A model generated the notes under the pieces. It saw only the letters and a program-made list of their open reading frames with translations, did not search any database and was not told the origin of the DNA. A stretch of DNA of 64,000 bases from the NCBI RefSeq assembly GCF_000182565.1, contig NW_015971539.1:987219-1051218 (forward strand), written 5' to 3'. The translations under genes were made by a program, and so were the position numbers. The DNA is from Spizellomyces punctatus DAOM BR117 (lineage: Eukaryota; Chytridiomycota; Chytridiomycetes; Spizellomycetales; Spizellomycetaceae). Shown piece after piece: positions 36,344-49,561 of this stretch. The stretch's first letter is position 1; each line of letters begins with the position of its first letter.

Positions 36344-38474
36344 ATGCGTCAATTCGATCGATCAACTGTTGTCGACGAAGAGCTTCATGATTTGAAGCTT
36401 CGGTTTGAACTCTTGGGTGGGTCTGGCGATGTGGGACAAGGCATCTGGCCATGTTCACCCATGCTGCTTTCTATTTCATATAGAGGGCGACCGGAAGGCT
36501 TACTACGAAACAAGCCAATGGGCCATCCGGCAAAACAAGGAGGAGGTCAGCCAGCTTCGTATGCGAAATAAGGAGCTCAGTGATGCCATTGCCAAACTCA
36601 AAAAGGTACGCCGCACCACTGTCGCTTGGGACGGACCGTCGAATCCTGACAAAAGTTAGTTAGACAGAAGCGGATGTGCAAAGCAACCGTGCCTCCATGT
36701 CCGAATTGGAAAAGTTTGATCAAAAGATATGTGAAATGCACAAGAAATTTGATGAACTACAAGCTGAGGCTCGAGCGAAAGAGGAGAAATTGAGAGGAAT
36801 GCACGACCAGCTAGCGGATTTGCGGAGAGAGGCAGAGATTGTTAAATCAAACCTACAGGATTCGCCACAGGCTAAGGTAATCTGTGCTCGGAGATGAGCG
36901 CGATTTTCGTCAATCTAATGTCTAGCGATCAACCTACTTCTAGGAGATACGGATGTTGGAGAACAGGCTCGACAAAGCAATGATCAAGTACAACGAAGCC
37001 CAAGCCGTTCGCAAAACATACGAACAGATTGTCAAACGATTGCAAGAGGAACGCTTGACCTTTGATAACCAGCTCGCAAATTTTGAAAAAAGCTTGAAAG
37101 CCAAGAAACAGGATGCATCGGAGTTGGAGATGATGTCCAGAGATGCGAACCATGCTAAAGAGGTCGCCAAAGTATGTAAAAGATGAAGCTTTTCCCTATC
37201 GGCTTTAGATAGATATTTGACTATAGTGCCAATTTTGCTAGGCAGAATTAGCACGATTGGAGCAGCAGATCAACGAAGAGCGGAAACAGCGAGAAAAGGA
37301 TTTGCAAACTAGAAAAGAACTAGTGAAGCAAAAATTGGAGATATCCGATAAGATTGACTGGAAGGTTAGCACGAAAGGTTTTGTCTGATGGGTCTTTTGT
37401 TGCTTTACTCACCGTGATCTACAGAAGTTACAACTCGAAGACCAAACCGGTGACATGGCGATGACAGCAGAAGCCAATAAAGAACACTACGATGAGGCTC
37501 GCGAGAAAAAGATTGTAGAATACGAAGAAAACATGCGACTCATCAAGGAGGCCACTGGAGTGTCTGACATCAACGAAGTCATTGCGAAATTCCAGTCTCA
37601 GGGCGATACACACCAGCATTTATCACAACTTCAAAAAGCAAATGAAGCCCGCAATGAAGAACTAAAACGGAAGAAGAAGGAGATTTTGGCAGAATATGAG
37701 GATCTCAAGTATTCTGGCGAGGCGAAACTTGCTCATGCTAGGCGCATGATTGAGGAGATGGAGCAACACCTGGCAGAAGCAGAAGTGAAAACAGCTGAAA
37801 CAAAAGTCAAGTACGAACGAACAGCAAAATTGATGACAAATGCAAAAGCTGGTATCAATCATCTATCTGACAAGCTTGATGGTATCCACCTGGTAGGCGG
37901 TCAAGAGATACTTTTCATATTGTCTCAATCGTTGACAGACTTGAAATTTGCCATAGCCCGATACACCATCTCTGAAAATGTCAGACGAGACAGTGGTGCA
38001 AATTCTCGAAATATGCATCCGCAAGCTCGAACAGTTGGCCACTAATGTGCAAGGGAAGGAGGTGCCTGAGGTAAGGTCGGAAGAACAAGGAGGCAATTAC
38101 ATTGTCCTTAATTTTGTCCTCCAGCCTGTTGCACCGCAGCCTGTCGCACCCGCCACAGCCGGGGAAACAACGAGCATCTTCCAAATAAGTCCATCTCAAC
38201 TACCGGTATATAACACACGTGTTAAGCTTCGTCCCGTAGAGTTTGAAGAATCAAGTGGTGAGGGTAGGGACCTGAACTTTCCACAGGACCGTTTTGAAAT
38301 GAGCTTTAGATAACACATCGATGTTTAACAGATGAGGAAGAAGATGATGATTACGGTGAAGTTCCTGATCGGGAAACCATCAAGAAGCACACCGCGCAGA
38401 TGCTCAACGCCAAGCTCAAGACGAAGCAGGCAAAGAAAGGCAAAAAGAAGCGGGCAGCAAAGGATGAAGATTGA
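36344..38474 (+). CDS. Outer dynein arm docking complex subunit 3 (CCDC151/ODAD3 homologue)
   Basis: About nine exons of nearly continuous coiled coil. Marks of the family: ELHDLKLRFELLEGDRKAYY, IRQNKEEVSQLRMRNKEL, FDELQAEARAKEEKL, then IRMLENRLDKAMIKYNEAQA, VRKTYEQIVKRLQEERLTFD and NQLANFEKSLKAKKQDASEL. Next come LARLEQQINEERKQREKDL and TGVSDINEVIAKFQSQG. The C terminus has an acidic patch (DEEEDDDYGEV) and ends TIKKHTAQMLNAK, then a Lys-rich tail to the stop at 38474. ODAD3 anchors outer dynein arms to the doublet microtubule; loss in humans causes primary ciliary dyskinesia. Some splice limits in 37860-38330 are approximate. Confidence 0.9.
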
Positions 38475-38613
38475 AATTAATAGTAAATGTAAATGTTTCA
38501 ATATCGATCATCCCAGAGATGGTCCCGTTAATCGTTGAGGAGTCGCAGAGCAAAGATCAATTGATCATGCAATGGCCAAATTTCCCCAAATATGTACACA
38601 CAGCCTCCAGGTT

Positions 38614-39730
38614 CTACAACTTGTCATCTTTCTTGAAGATCCACTTCGCACTGTCGCGAGCCTTCTGTTCTGCATTGGGATCCACTGCAAAATCACGGTC
38701 GATTAAGGTATTCTTGTCTGAACACAAGCGTCAGTTTGGGCCTTCAATGTTTGTGGTATGTTTGAAATCTCACCAGGGACGTCCATGCCCCGTCTCACAG
38801 CTGGACGTTCAGCCACTCGGTGCAACCATTTGTCAACATTCGGAAACTCATCCTGCAACATTAATATCAGTCGTAGCCCATAAGAACTAGGGAACTAATG
38901 TTCTCACCAGGGATACTCCAGCCCAGTTATGGGCCGCCACCCATCCAAAGGAGGCGACATCAGCCAAGGAGTAATCCCCAATAATGTAAGGACGACCATC
39001 TGCAAGCTGTCGTTCCAATACGGAATATAACCTTCGAGTTTCATCCTGGTACCGTTTGATACCGTATTCGATCTTCTCCGGAGCTGCAATGCATGTAAGT
39101 ATATCACAGTTTGCTTTAATCCGGATCGGTTAAAGGCATACCGTAACGGAAGAAGTGATTGGCTTGACCTTGCATCGGTCCCAATCCACCCATCTGCCAC
39201 ATCAACCACTGTATGGCTTCACTGCGTTTGTTGGCATCTTCAGGAAGCAAGAGATGTTCGGGATCATAATGTTCTGCAAGGTACAACAAGATGGCTCCGC
39301 TTTCAAATACTGGGAATCCTCCCCTCTTGTTGTCTACAATGGCAGGGATCCGACCGTTGGGGTTGATTTTCAAGAACCATTCTAGAGATACGTATGTTAG
39401 CTGGACATCAGCAGTGGACGTTGGTGTATGGCGAATCTCACCTTCTTTCTGCTCAGACTTTTGAAAATTAATCTTGTATGTCTCGTAGGGAAGCTTCAGC
39501 TCCTCCAGGGCTATGCTGACTTTCTGTCCGTTTGGAGTTCCTGAGGTAAACGGGTAAGTACCCAAACACACTACAAAGTACGATAATCGAAACTTACCGA
39601 CTGTGTAAAAGGTGATGGTAGGTTTTTCGGCCATGACGCTGGTGCTGGTGAGTCTTGTGCTAAAGTTGACTGATTTGTGTAGATGCCGAAGCAATGATGT
39701 GTGAAATTTGCCAGATACGACAGCCCGCAT
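38614..39730 (-). CDS. Glutathione S-transferase (Ure2-like), possible mitochondrial form
   Basis: Four or five exons. The catalytic N-terminal thioredoxin-like domain reads [46 protein letters not shown] and [20 protein letters not shown]. The helical domain has [57 protein letters not shown] and [19 protein letters not shown]. This matches Ure2p/YfcG-type GSTs. Two in-frame ATGs are possible: 39634 (MAEKPTI) and 39730, which adds 32 residues rich in Arg, His and Ser with no acidic residue ([18 protein letters not shown]), typical of a mitochondrial presequence. The longer form is therefore annotated, but either or both may be used. Confidence 0.9.
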
Positions 39731-40221
39731 AGGATTGGAGGGGGGGCAAAAGGACAAACCCGGGCTTTTTATGCACAAAAAACGCGATGCAATATATCGC
39801 GTGCGTAACGGAATGGTTGATTTGAAATACCCTTCTGTTGCAATTTGCCCTTCCCAGCCCTCAATGTCGACATGGTGGACATCACCAGAGCACCAATGAC
39901 GACGAGGGGGAGAAAAAGATCATCAGCTGCCGGTGTGCAAAATCCAACGATTGCGAATATGCAGCATTCAAGAACCAAAGGTTTTCAAACGCTTCCGTAT
40001 CCAAACACCTTTGATTAGAGCAAGCTGCAATGCCTTTGTAATATCTGACTTTTGAAATGGATCGTATCTTACAAATTCTATTCTCTCAATATGTCGATGC
40101 ACAATTGACATACATGAAATGGCAGCCAAAAACATATGAAGTCCGAACTCTCAAAAATGTATTTACTACATCAACCATCACTCAAAAAGTTAAAACATGA
40201 ACGAGGAAAGCAGATCATTAT
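39731..40221. other. Spacer between GST and calmodulin genes
   Basis: GST promoter and calmodulin 3' UTR, both minus strand. AT-rich from 40010. No gene seen. Confidence 0.5.
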
Positions 40222-40944
<723 letters not shown>

Positions 40945-41150
40945 GGTCGTTTAAATCAGTAGTAGCGTGGAGGGATGATGGGATCAAGCCGAGAAAAAAC
41001 GGAAAAAAACACTTGCAGACAAGGGCACTGATAACCTTTGGCACAAAAGTAAAGAGTCTAAAGGATACAACAAGCGGCAAACTTGGCAACGCGAGCATTG
41101 GGTATGTGGCACAGTCACTGTTGCTACAATTGGTCCAGACGGCTGGACAC

Positions 41151-43189
41151 TTAGGCCGTCGTCTTGGATGGGTCGGGGACCTCCCTCGTCTCGTAGGACC
41201 AGAAACCTTGAACGTCGCTGGTTAAGAAGCAGTTAGACGTAAAGCAAGGTCAGGGAGAAGGCAGCTCAACGATAGAGCATGGACATACCATAGCATCTTT
41301 ATGATTGTGCCTCCTACTCCACATTTGATCAAGTCCGTCAACGTAATCCGATCCGACATTTGGGGATTCGCCATATCAAATACTTCGTTCTGGACAAGAT
41401 ATATGAGCCTCTTATATGCAAATGCCTCCCTCGTAACAGAACTTCACACCTTTACGTCGCGGATCCCAACTGTCTCGTGTCCCATTGACATCATCTTATC
41501 TGCTACAGCCTAGAATGCGTCGATATTTCGTTAACCATCCAGGTTTCTAGGGAGAAGCACGATATGCAATATACCTTGAAGAAATACATAATCGTATGCT
41601 CATCCAAATATCCTTCTCCTTTGATGTCCAACATCCGGAAGCAGTAGCTAATCGCTTCAGGTGTTTGTATGTTTTCCACGGCCAGCACAAAATCCAAAAA
41701 TGTTCGATAGTCCTGCATTCACAAAAAGATGCACATGTCAGGATAAAATTCAGCGCCAAAGAGCGCATTGACTCTTTAACGTTACCATTTCGCCCCCATA
41801 TGTCTGACATTCTGAAAACGACTTGCTTAGCATCCATCAATGTCAATAACTGCCATCCATCCTATCGGTACCTTGGAAGACTCGGTCCAGAAAAAGATCT
41901 GTCAGCGAACCACTGTTGTATTTCCCAAGCTCAGACCTGCTGAGCATGCCATTGCGGTCCGTGTCCAGATTCAAAAACTGCCCTGATCAAAGCAAACGCT
42001 CAACATTAAAGAAGCTAGTGCCGGGCGTCGAAAAGATCAGACCGCACCGTAAACCCGTAAGCTCGAGTACGCGGAGAACCAGTTTGACCGTTCATAGTCT
42101 TTGGGTAATTCAGGCTCCCGCAATTCGAATAGTTCAGTGAGAATTGGCGACAACAGAATGTTTTGAATGCCTATCTTGCCTACGGCATCCAGAACATGTT
42201 TACACCTGGCATTCCTCCCTTGTAATCATAATAGCGACTTACCGCGTCGCATGGGATCCAAGAAGAACCCAAACTTTCGGGACGCAGTGCATAAATAGAA
42301 CTTGTGAAATGACTTGCTAAGAGTATGCAGGTTAAGAGACGGTATCAAATCTGCAACGTAACGTTGAAGATCCTGCGAATGAGAAGGGTCTCAATCGGCT
42401 GACATCGAACTAGCAGAGCATCCACGTCAGCGCACCTCTTCGGTAAGGTAACCATCGCGGTCATCGTCGTAGACACTCAAATCAAGGCGAGCTTGGAGCA
42501 AGGAAACTGCTCGGTATGAGATGTGAATGGCCTTTGGGCCGAGGGGAGCATTTGGTCCGATCGCGGCCATTTCATACCTTTACGCAACACATAATTGAAA
42601 AACTGAAGTACCGATATTGTTCCATCGTCTTCTTCAACAAATCGCATATAGCATGAAGGCTTGAAGAAGGATCGAAACTTTGCTGGCAATGTGGAATTGA
42701 TTTGATCGAAATCAGCATAGCTTATCTGCTACAGATGAACGTGGATGAGCTTCAATATTGCTTCCAGCTTATTTTTCAACAGCTGTTCCAAACTGTGACC
42801 TAATTTTGATAAGGCAGCCCGCACCAGCGAACTTGGTATACTTACCCGTTCTTCGTCGGTTTCTCCCGTTGCTCTCTCCAACAGAGCGTCCCACAAAATA
42901 TCCAACTCCTCGTTGGAAAGCAGACTGTTTCTTTGGAAGGAAATGAACTCGGCGTAGGCGGCTTCTCCAAACTTCTGAGCTAGTTCCGAACTTGGAACTT
43001 TCTTCTATACGAGGTGTTAGGTCTGTTGTACCCTGCGCGAGTAGCTGCACATACCTTTACGAAGAAGCGTGGGATACCACTCTGAATTTCCCGCTGTGGG
43101 CCATGTTCATACTCTTCATTCTGCGCTTCAGTGCTGTCGTGCACAGGCTGCTCTGCGCATCTATGAAGGGCCGCTCGCCAACTCGCCAT
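41151..43189 (-). CDS. PP2A regulatory subunit B''-gamma-like protein (PPP2R3C/TONNEAU2-like)
   Basis: Many short exons. N terminus MASWRAALHRCAEQP, then SGIPRFFVK, SSELAQKFGEAAYAEFISF, SNEELDILWDALLERATGE and INSTLPAKFRSFFKPSCYMR with FVEEDDGTISVLQFFNYVLR: each matches PPP2R3C in order. Further on come the EF-hand-like blocks (the YRTFLDFVLAVENIQTPEAI segment, FRMLDIKGEGYLDEHTIMYF) and the last exon DVQGFWSYETREVPDPSK, like the human DLNGFWTYENRE. B''-type subunits target protein phosphatase 2A; PPP2R3C and plant TON2/FASS act at centrosomes or cortical microtubules. The start is the first in-frame ATG, 164 bp from the divergent dynactin gene. Confidence 0.88.
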
Positions 43190-43353
43190 GTAAACAAGTT
43201 GGGGATACCGGAGTGAATTCGCCAGTATGTCACGGACGCGCTTCTGGGGTTGCCTCGGAATACACCATTTCGCCACGCATCACCCTGACAAACCTTGGCA
43301 TAAACAGCACCTCTTAAACGTTTCTAAACGGCGCGGATATCGAGTTGTGAGAG

Positions 43354-46300
43354 ATGTCCTCAGGGGACTCCACTCCAACCACACCGAGGACTCCTTCAGA
43401 AACGGCATACCTCCCAGAAGTGGGAAGCGTGGTGGAGATCAACGGGGTGATTGGCAAGGTTCACTATGCCGGAACAACGTCCTTCGCTACCGGATTGTGG
43501 GTCGGTATAGAACTTGAGGCACCCAAGGGCAAGAATGATGGTTCCGTGCAAGGAATAAGATATTTTACGTGCGAAATGGGATACGGTGTATTTGTCCGCC
43601 CAAGTCAAGTTCGGAGGCCAGATGGCACCCCGAAGGTACGAGAACAAACAATGGATTCACCTACTATGTGAAGTGAAGTGCAAAAACTAATCTCTTGCTG
43701 TCAACTCCAGCCGGCAGGTACACCAACCTCCTCAACTCCATCTGCGCGAAGTCGACCCACATCCGCCCCACCTTCCCGCTCCACCACTCCAACCGCAAGA
43801 AACATATCGCAACGCACTTCAACCCGACCGTCACCTTCTCCTTCCACTGTGTCTCGACCTACATCTGCTCCTTTGGGAACAGCTCGTACAGGTAGCGCCC
43901 GAAACTCCACTGTGGGTCCGACAAGAGTCCTATCCCCAACCAGTGGCCTGCCTTCACCGAAACTACGAAACTCTGCCATATCTCCAGTGCCAAGGGGAGC
44001 ATCTCCGCCAAATCCATTATCGCGGGGCTCATCCAGGAGCACATCGAGAAGTGGGTCGTTCTCCGACCCTCAAGAAGAACTGGAGAAGAAAATGCACATG
44101 TCTACTCCAAAATCCGCGTTGAAAAGAATAAGTTCGGAGCTAAGGGAAGAGGAGGCGCTTCATACAGAAGAAGTCGAAGAGGTCCCTGCTCCTCCCGTGT
44201 CGGTGACGAGCCAGGTGTCACGTTTGGTGACAGCCTTAGAACCTCCAAGACCAAGTGACCAAGTGAGCTCTGCGACCACGAATACAACAGCACGTCCTGC
44301 ATCTGCACTGGATTTTGAGCAAGATGAGCAAATAATACAGGATGAGCATATTGCTCAAGTAACGGACGTCACGCCTCCGCTCAATACCACGTACGATCAT
44401 CCAGTTGTCGCCTCGTCTATAACTAATGTGAACGCAAGTCCTTCAAAGTTCAGTCAAGTACGTGCTGAAACAGGTTGCGCAGTACCATGTGCCAGAATTT
44501 ATTTCATTAACGCTACCTTTGCAGCTCGTTCCTCTTCGCGATTTGGAAGATCTTCGTATTAAAATTAAACACTTAGAAATCAAACGCGCAGAAGATCGAG
44601 AAAAACTCCTGGAATTCGAGCGTCTGCGTACAGAGCTGGATTCAGCGGTGGTCATGCGAAGTAAACTGAGCGAAAAGCTACAGGAGTTGCAAGCTGAAAT
44701 GAAAGATGCCCGACGACAGCTAAAAGATGCATTGGAAGAAAAGGACCATCTGGAAGTACAATTGGCGGAAACACAAGAAGGTATGGAGATGATCCTCCTG
44801 GATAAGGAGATGGCAGAGGAAAGGGCAGATTCACTTCAGGCGGAAGTCCACGCGCTCGAGGAAAAGGTGGAGGAACTTTCACTAGATTTGGAGGTTCTTA
44901 AAGAGGAGGGCCATCCAGGCGCACCCGCAGATGATGAGGCAAACACTGGGGAATCGGAGGAGCGATCCAGTGTAGCTTTTATTCAGCTCGAAAGACAGAA
45001 TGAACGGCTGAAAGACGCATTAGTGAAATTGCGCGACGTCACCACGGAGCAAGAAGCGGTTTTGAAAGACAAGATCGAGATGCTGGAGAAAGAGGCTATA
45101 GAACTCGCAGAGTACAAGGTCCAACATGAGAAGGTTTCTGAAAAGCTTGCCGTTGCTGAGGTTACAATCGAAGACCTGAAAGCAATGATAGATGATTCGC
45201 TTGGCGCCGAGGACATGGTAGAGACTCTTACGGAAAGAAACATGATTTTGAACGAAAAGCTCGAAGAAGCAAAGGCTGTAATTCAAGATCTGGAAGCTCT
45301 TAAGGAGTTGAATGACGAGCTAGAACAGGATCATATTGAAACCGAAAAGCTACTGCAAGAGGAGATTGATTTAAAGGATGGGCTCTTAGTTGAGCAGGGG
45401 AAACGAATTTCTGGTCAAGAAGAGGCATTAGCAGACTATGAAAGAACCATTGTTCAATTCCGGGATTTGGTTCGCACCTTGCAGAGCGATTTAGATCGGT
45501 TGCGTCGAGGGGTTGACGACGGGGCCCCAGACCAGAAGCAGCGGGACCTCGGCAGCCAAACTCAGGCCATGGTCAACTTGAATCTCCAATTACAGTCGAC
45601 AGCGCTGAAAGCGCAGGCCAGAGCTGTAGAGTTAGAATTACGCAAGCTGGATGTGGAGCAAGCCATGCAGCAATTGGAGATGATTAAGCCATATTTGCCG
45701 GATTCCTTTTTCCAAACAGAGGTCGACGCCTTGTTCTGCATTTTACTTTTCCGACGACTCTACTTCAAAGCCCATCTCTTGGCTGAACGCGTCAAAGAGG
45801 TTGCAAATCAGACTGACGATCCCGGGGAAGCCGACAAAAGGTCTTTCTTGTGGCACATCGTGGACAAGCTGGGGCAACTCGATGGGCTGGCGCGTCAGTT
45901 TGATGGGTACATGGGGGGCTGCTCCGTTGACCAGTTCATGAAGCTGGGCAAAATGTACCCAGAGCTGACTGGTGCAGAGAAGAAGCTGGATCATCTCATA
46001 GAATTAGTGAAGAATGAGGAGATCAAGGGGATTGCACTCCTGAACGATTTGACTAAATCGATCATGAGACTTGAACGTCTTGCTGAAGCCTATCTGCGGC
46101 AGGGTGATGGACCCATAGATGTACGAAGTCGACAGCATCTCATGCAGGCGTGCATTGCGGCGGTAGGGGTAAGCACAGAGAGAGTGGGAGCTGATGTGGA
46201 AAGAGTTGATGTAGCTCTTACTGGCAACGAAGTGGATGATAATGTGGTTGATGAGACTTTGCCGGCCAGCAGAGGGGAGGTACTGACCCTATGGGAAGAT

Positions 46301-47959
46301 GTGCGGAAGGTTAACGCCAGTGTTAAAGCTACTAGTAAAAAGCTTGAGCGTCGGTTGGATGACATGGCGAGACAAGGATGGACCGTTCGGGCATCTGCTA
46401 CAACACTTATCCTCGATGTAAATACCCAACGTCTGCGTTTGACGGACTTTTGCGACGCGCTGGCAAGTGAAGTGGTGAAACATATTCAGGAGTGTCGGAA
46501 GACCAATCGACCAGTTGTGCCTCTGACGCTGCACAAAGCATCCCGTGATGCCGCAGAACGTATCTTCGGAACAACCGAAGGAATATTCGGGACTGCACTT
46601 CTTGAAAATCTCCAGAAGCTAGTCGATTCTCTCGGTCAGGCGGAGACCGCTCTGGGTGATGATGGCAACTGGGAGAAGATACCATCCACGTCCGCTCCTT
46701 GGCTCAGCCGTGCTGATAGAGTCAAGAGCGACTACACAGTCAATTCCAACCTCCAAAAGCAAGTGGAGTCTTTGAATGAGGAGGTCATGACTTTGGTACG
46801 AGAAGTCAAATCAAAAGATCAGCTGTTGCAGGAATCTGCAGTTAAAATAGAGTTGCTCGAAAAGAGGATGGAGAATGTTCGCAAGCACGCTGAAACGATA
46901 TCTCATCTGGAAGACTCTCTTACCAAAACCAAGGAGAAGGCCAAGGTATATGAAGAGGCTGTCGAGTCTCTGCATGCTGATCTGGAGCAGCTGGAAAATG
47001 AAAATGAGAAATTACGGAAGGTTGTGAAGAGATATGAGAGACAGCAACCTGGTGTTCCGGGGGTGGTGTCGCCGCGGTCAATGCGAATTGATTCTACCAG
47101 CGACGCTGGGGCAGGCGCGCGAGGGAGATCTGAGGATGTGATGCGGCCGGAAGGCGTGGAATCGGTTATGGACGATAGTTTGCTGGCACAGGTAAGATGT
47201 TTGGGAATACGCAGAGCTTGTCATCATATCACCTGCCTTACACAATCGATCCTGTAGTTTGAATCCCTAAAATCTGCCGTGCGTTTCCTACGGACGGAAA
47301 ACTCTCGGCTCAAGGCGGACAAGGCCATGGCATCCTCCGTGACACTGTTCGACCCTCTGGATCCGCTCATGCGTCGCGGTTTACGACGTTCTGATATCTT
47401 GTCACCCGCCGCGCAAACTGCCGATGCTGATAGTCCAGAAGAACGGGAATCCGTTCGGTCCCCATCCGTTGAGGATGGTTTAGCTCAAGTCAGACAGGAG
47501 GCTCGTAAGTTCGCCCGACAAGTATCCTTGATCGCTACCACACCACGCGTGGTCGATGTTACGCGCATGCCTGCTGCAACAGAGCGTAAGTGGTGGTCCT
47601 GCAGGGATGATCCCAGGATCCAGAAACTGGCCGAGGAAGAAAAAGGTAGACGACTGTGGGAAAAGGGGATGGAGTTACGGGAGAAGGTGCATCGAGCTGT
47701 TGGAGCGACTTCTACAACGCTCGCATCACATGTACGTATGCACTGCTGCACTGCATGGGCGTAATAGTGGCCATAATCTCTGATTCATTAAACCTTGCAG
47801 GGCCCACGTTCATTGCATCAAGGCAAGGCTGGAGAAATGCCACTTTTAGGACGAGTCCGATTCCCATGCACCTTGCCGGAAGAATCCGGCCGACGTAAAT
47901 GCGTGGTCCTCAAGACGAGGAAAGAGTTTGAAGCGCTGCACGCGGTGCTCGCCATATGA
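43354..47959 (+). CDS. DCTN1: Dynactin p150-Glued subunit (DCTN1)
   Basis: Exon 1 (43354 to about 43635) has a CAP-Gly domain (GSVVEINGVIGKVHYAGTTS, GLWVGIELEAPKGKNDG, YGVFVRPSQVRR) with the tubulin and EB-binding GKNDG motif. A Ser/Pro/Arg-rich basic region follows (43710-44070). An intron at 44459-about 44524 leads to a long exon of coiled coil (VPLRDLEDLRIKIKHLEIK, EDREKLLEFERLRTELDSAV, IELLEKRMENVRKHAE) enclosing the helical intercoil domain (WHIVDKLGQLDGLARQFDGY). Two more exons end at 47959 with EFEALHAVLAI. About 1,400 residues, close to the animal protein. Dynactin p150 links cytoplasmic dynein to microtubules and cargo. Confidence 0.94.
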
Positions 47960-48106
47960 TGGAAACCAATGCTATTGAATTAGAAAATATTGCGATACCT
48001 GCGGGTGTGCAAACCAGTTTACTGTTCAATACCCAATTAGACAACTGTACTGGAACTATGTAGATAGGTAATGTATTAATGAGCTACAATCAGCAGCAGA
48101 TCAGAT

Positions 48107-49197
48107 TTACAAATTCGGCTGGCCCGAAATGAAAAACCACTTGTCAACTGGAAATAGAACGCCAATTTAGGTCCAGCACAAGAAAAGATCGAGGCACATT
48201 CAACGGCTACACTTACTTGAGGGGTCAATTGGTCCCGGAGGTTTGGGGGCGCTTGCAGGCACACTTTTGTATTCTGCCGAGTCAGTACCAACCTTGTATG
48301 GGCTATCGGCAACCGTCGTGTTCACACTACGATAGACGATACTTCAGAACTTGGACATGTGGAAATCAGACAACTGCTTGAACATACGTGGTCACGTCAT
48401 AGCTCTCTCCTTTGTTAGGGACGGCCTTGGTGATGAGGCGGTGCCATGCCTCGTGGGTCTCGTTTATGACTTCGGTGGCATACTTCTTATTCTTGGCCTC
48501 ACCGCTGAATGCAAAGTTGTTCTCGGGCTTGCCATCCGGGATCTTGTAGATGCGGAACCATTCATTGGTAGCCCGAAGAAGACCAGGCAGGAGCTTCTCA
48601 ACATCCTCAATGTCGTTAAGCTTGGGAGCAAGCGGGTCGTTCACATCGATGACAATGACCTTCCAGTCAGTTTCACCCTCATCAAGAAGGGCCATTGTGC
48701 CCAGCACCTTGACCTGCTTGACCTGGCCAGTGTAGCCAACTGTCTCGCCAATTTCGCATACATCAAGCGGATCATTGTCACCCTTGGCCTTCGTGTCGGG
48801 ATGAACCGACGTGGGGTCTTCCCAAGTTTGGGGGAATGCACCATAGTTCCAGATATAACCGTGGTGGGGGAAACAGTTGCGCACGTAGCGGAGCTTGCCC
48901 TTCTTCACATCCTGCTTGATGGGGTTGAAAGCTTCATCCTTGGAGATTTCCAACTTGGCGTTCGTCCAGCGAGGAATTTCGACAACCATGTTGTAGATTG
49001 TCTTCTCGGCATTGGCGTACAACGGAATGTCGTGGAAGGGAGAGACCACCTTGCCGGTGCTGTCCTCTACATTCATTACAGACAATTATCAGCAGCATAC
49101 TCGAGAAAGCTAATCTACGGAGCATAGACTCACCAATGTACACCCGGTGCTCGAGGGTGTTGGGAGCACCGACAACGCGGGGCTTGTATTCAGTCAT
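48107..49197 (-). CDS. IPP1: Inorganic pyrophosphatase (family I)
   Basis: Exon 1 begins [20 protein letters not shown]. The main exon carries family I motifs: [36 protein letters not shown], and the metal-binding [11 protein letters not shown], then [19 protein letters not shown] and [19 protein letters not shown]. Two further exons follow: after GESYDVT a GTATGT donor leads to [13 protein letters not shown], and the last exon [13 protein letters not shown] ends at 48107. Both were placed by conserved yeast Ipp1 C-terminal blocks. The enzyme hydrolyses pyrophosphate from biosynthesis. Upstream of the ATG the frame stays open and encodes a presequence-like LLPTSVRSLHATSS, but without an in-frame ATG. 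Confidence 0.95.
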
Positions 49198-49561
49198 GTT
49201 GCTAGATGTAGCGTGTAAGGAGCGGACGGAAGTGGGGAGTAGGTGCTGGTAAACAGCTGTTGTTCTCCTAACCGGAGATGATGCGAACCTTAAGTGAGAC
49301 AGCTTGGCGATGGCCAAAAGAATCGTGCACGAAGAGCGACGGGAGGCCTCGCCATCTTGCGCCGCATTGTTGCCATGCGATGGACACACCCGGATTACAC
49401 ATTGGAATGCATTGATCGGGTCGAACCGTGACGTCAAAGCTGAATATGAGATATCGACAGCAACTCATTGCCGCTGGCTGGGAGTCGAAAATATCAGAGG
49501 TGTTGAATCGACTTGTGGACTGTCTGTATCCCATCACGCCGTGAACCTCTCTGCACACGGC
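49198..49561. promoter_or_regulatory. Divergent promoter region, IPP1 and NCA2
   Basis: 364 bp between outward-facing starts. On the minus strand the first 200 bp is open in frame with IPP1. On the plus strand the frame is open upstream of NCA2, so the true NCA2 start could lie further left. Confidence 0.45.

Noticed and set aside
43678-44562. Dynactin basic region as a separate gene
   Set aside because: It joins in frame to the CAP-Gly exon upstream and, after a GTACGT intron, to the coiled coil downstream.
48366-48378. Pyrophosphatase ending at YVQAVV
   Set aside because: This reads into an intron; the conserved C-terminal VNTTV and DKWFFIS blocks lie in two further exons to 48107.
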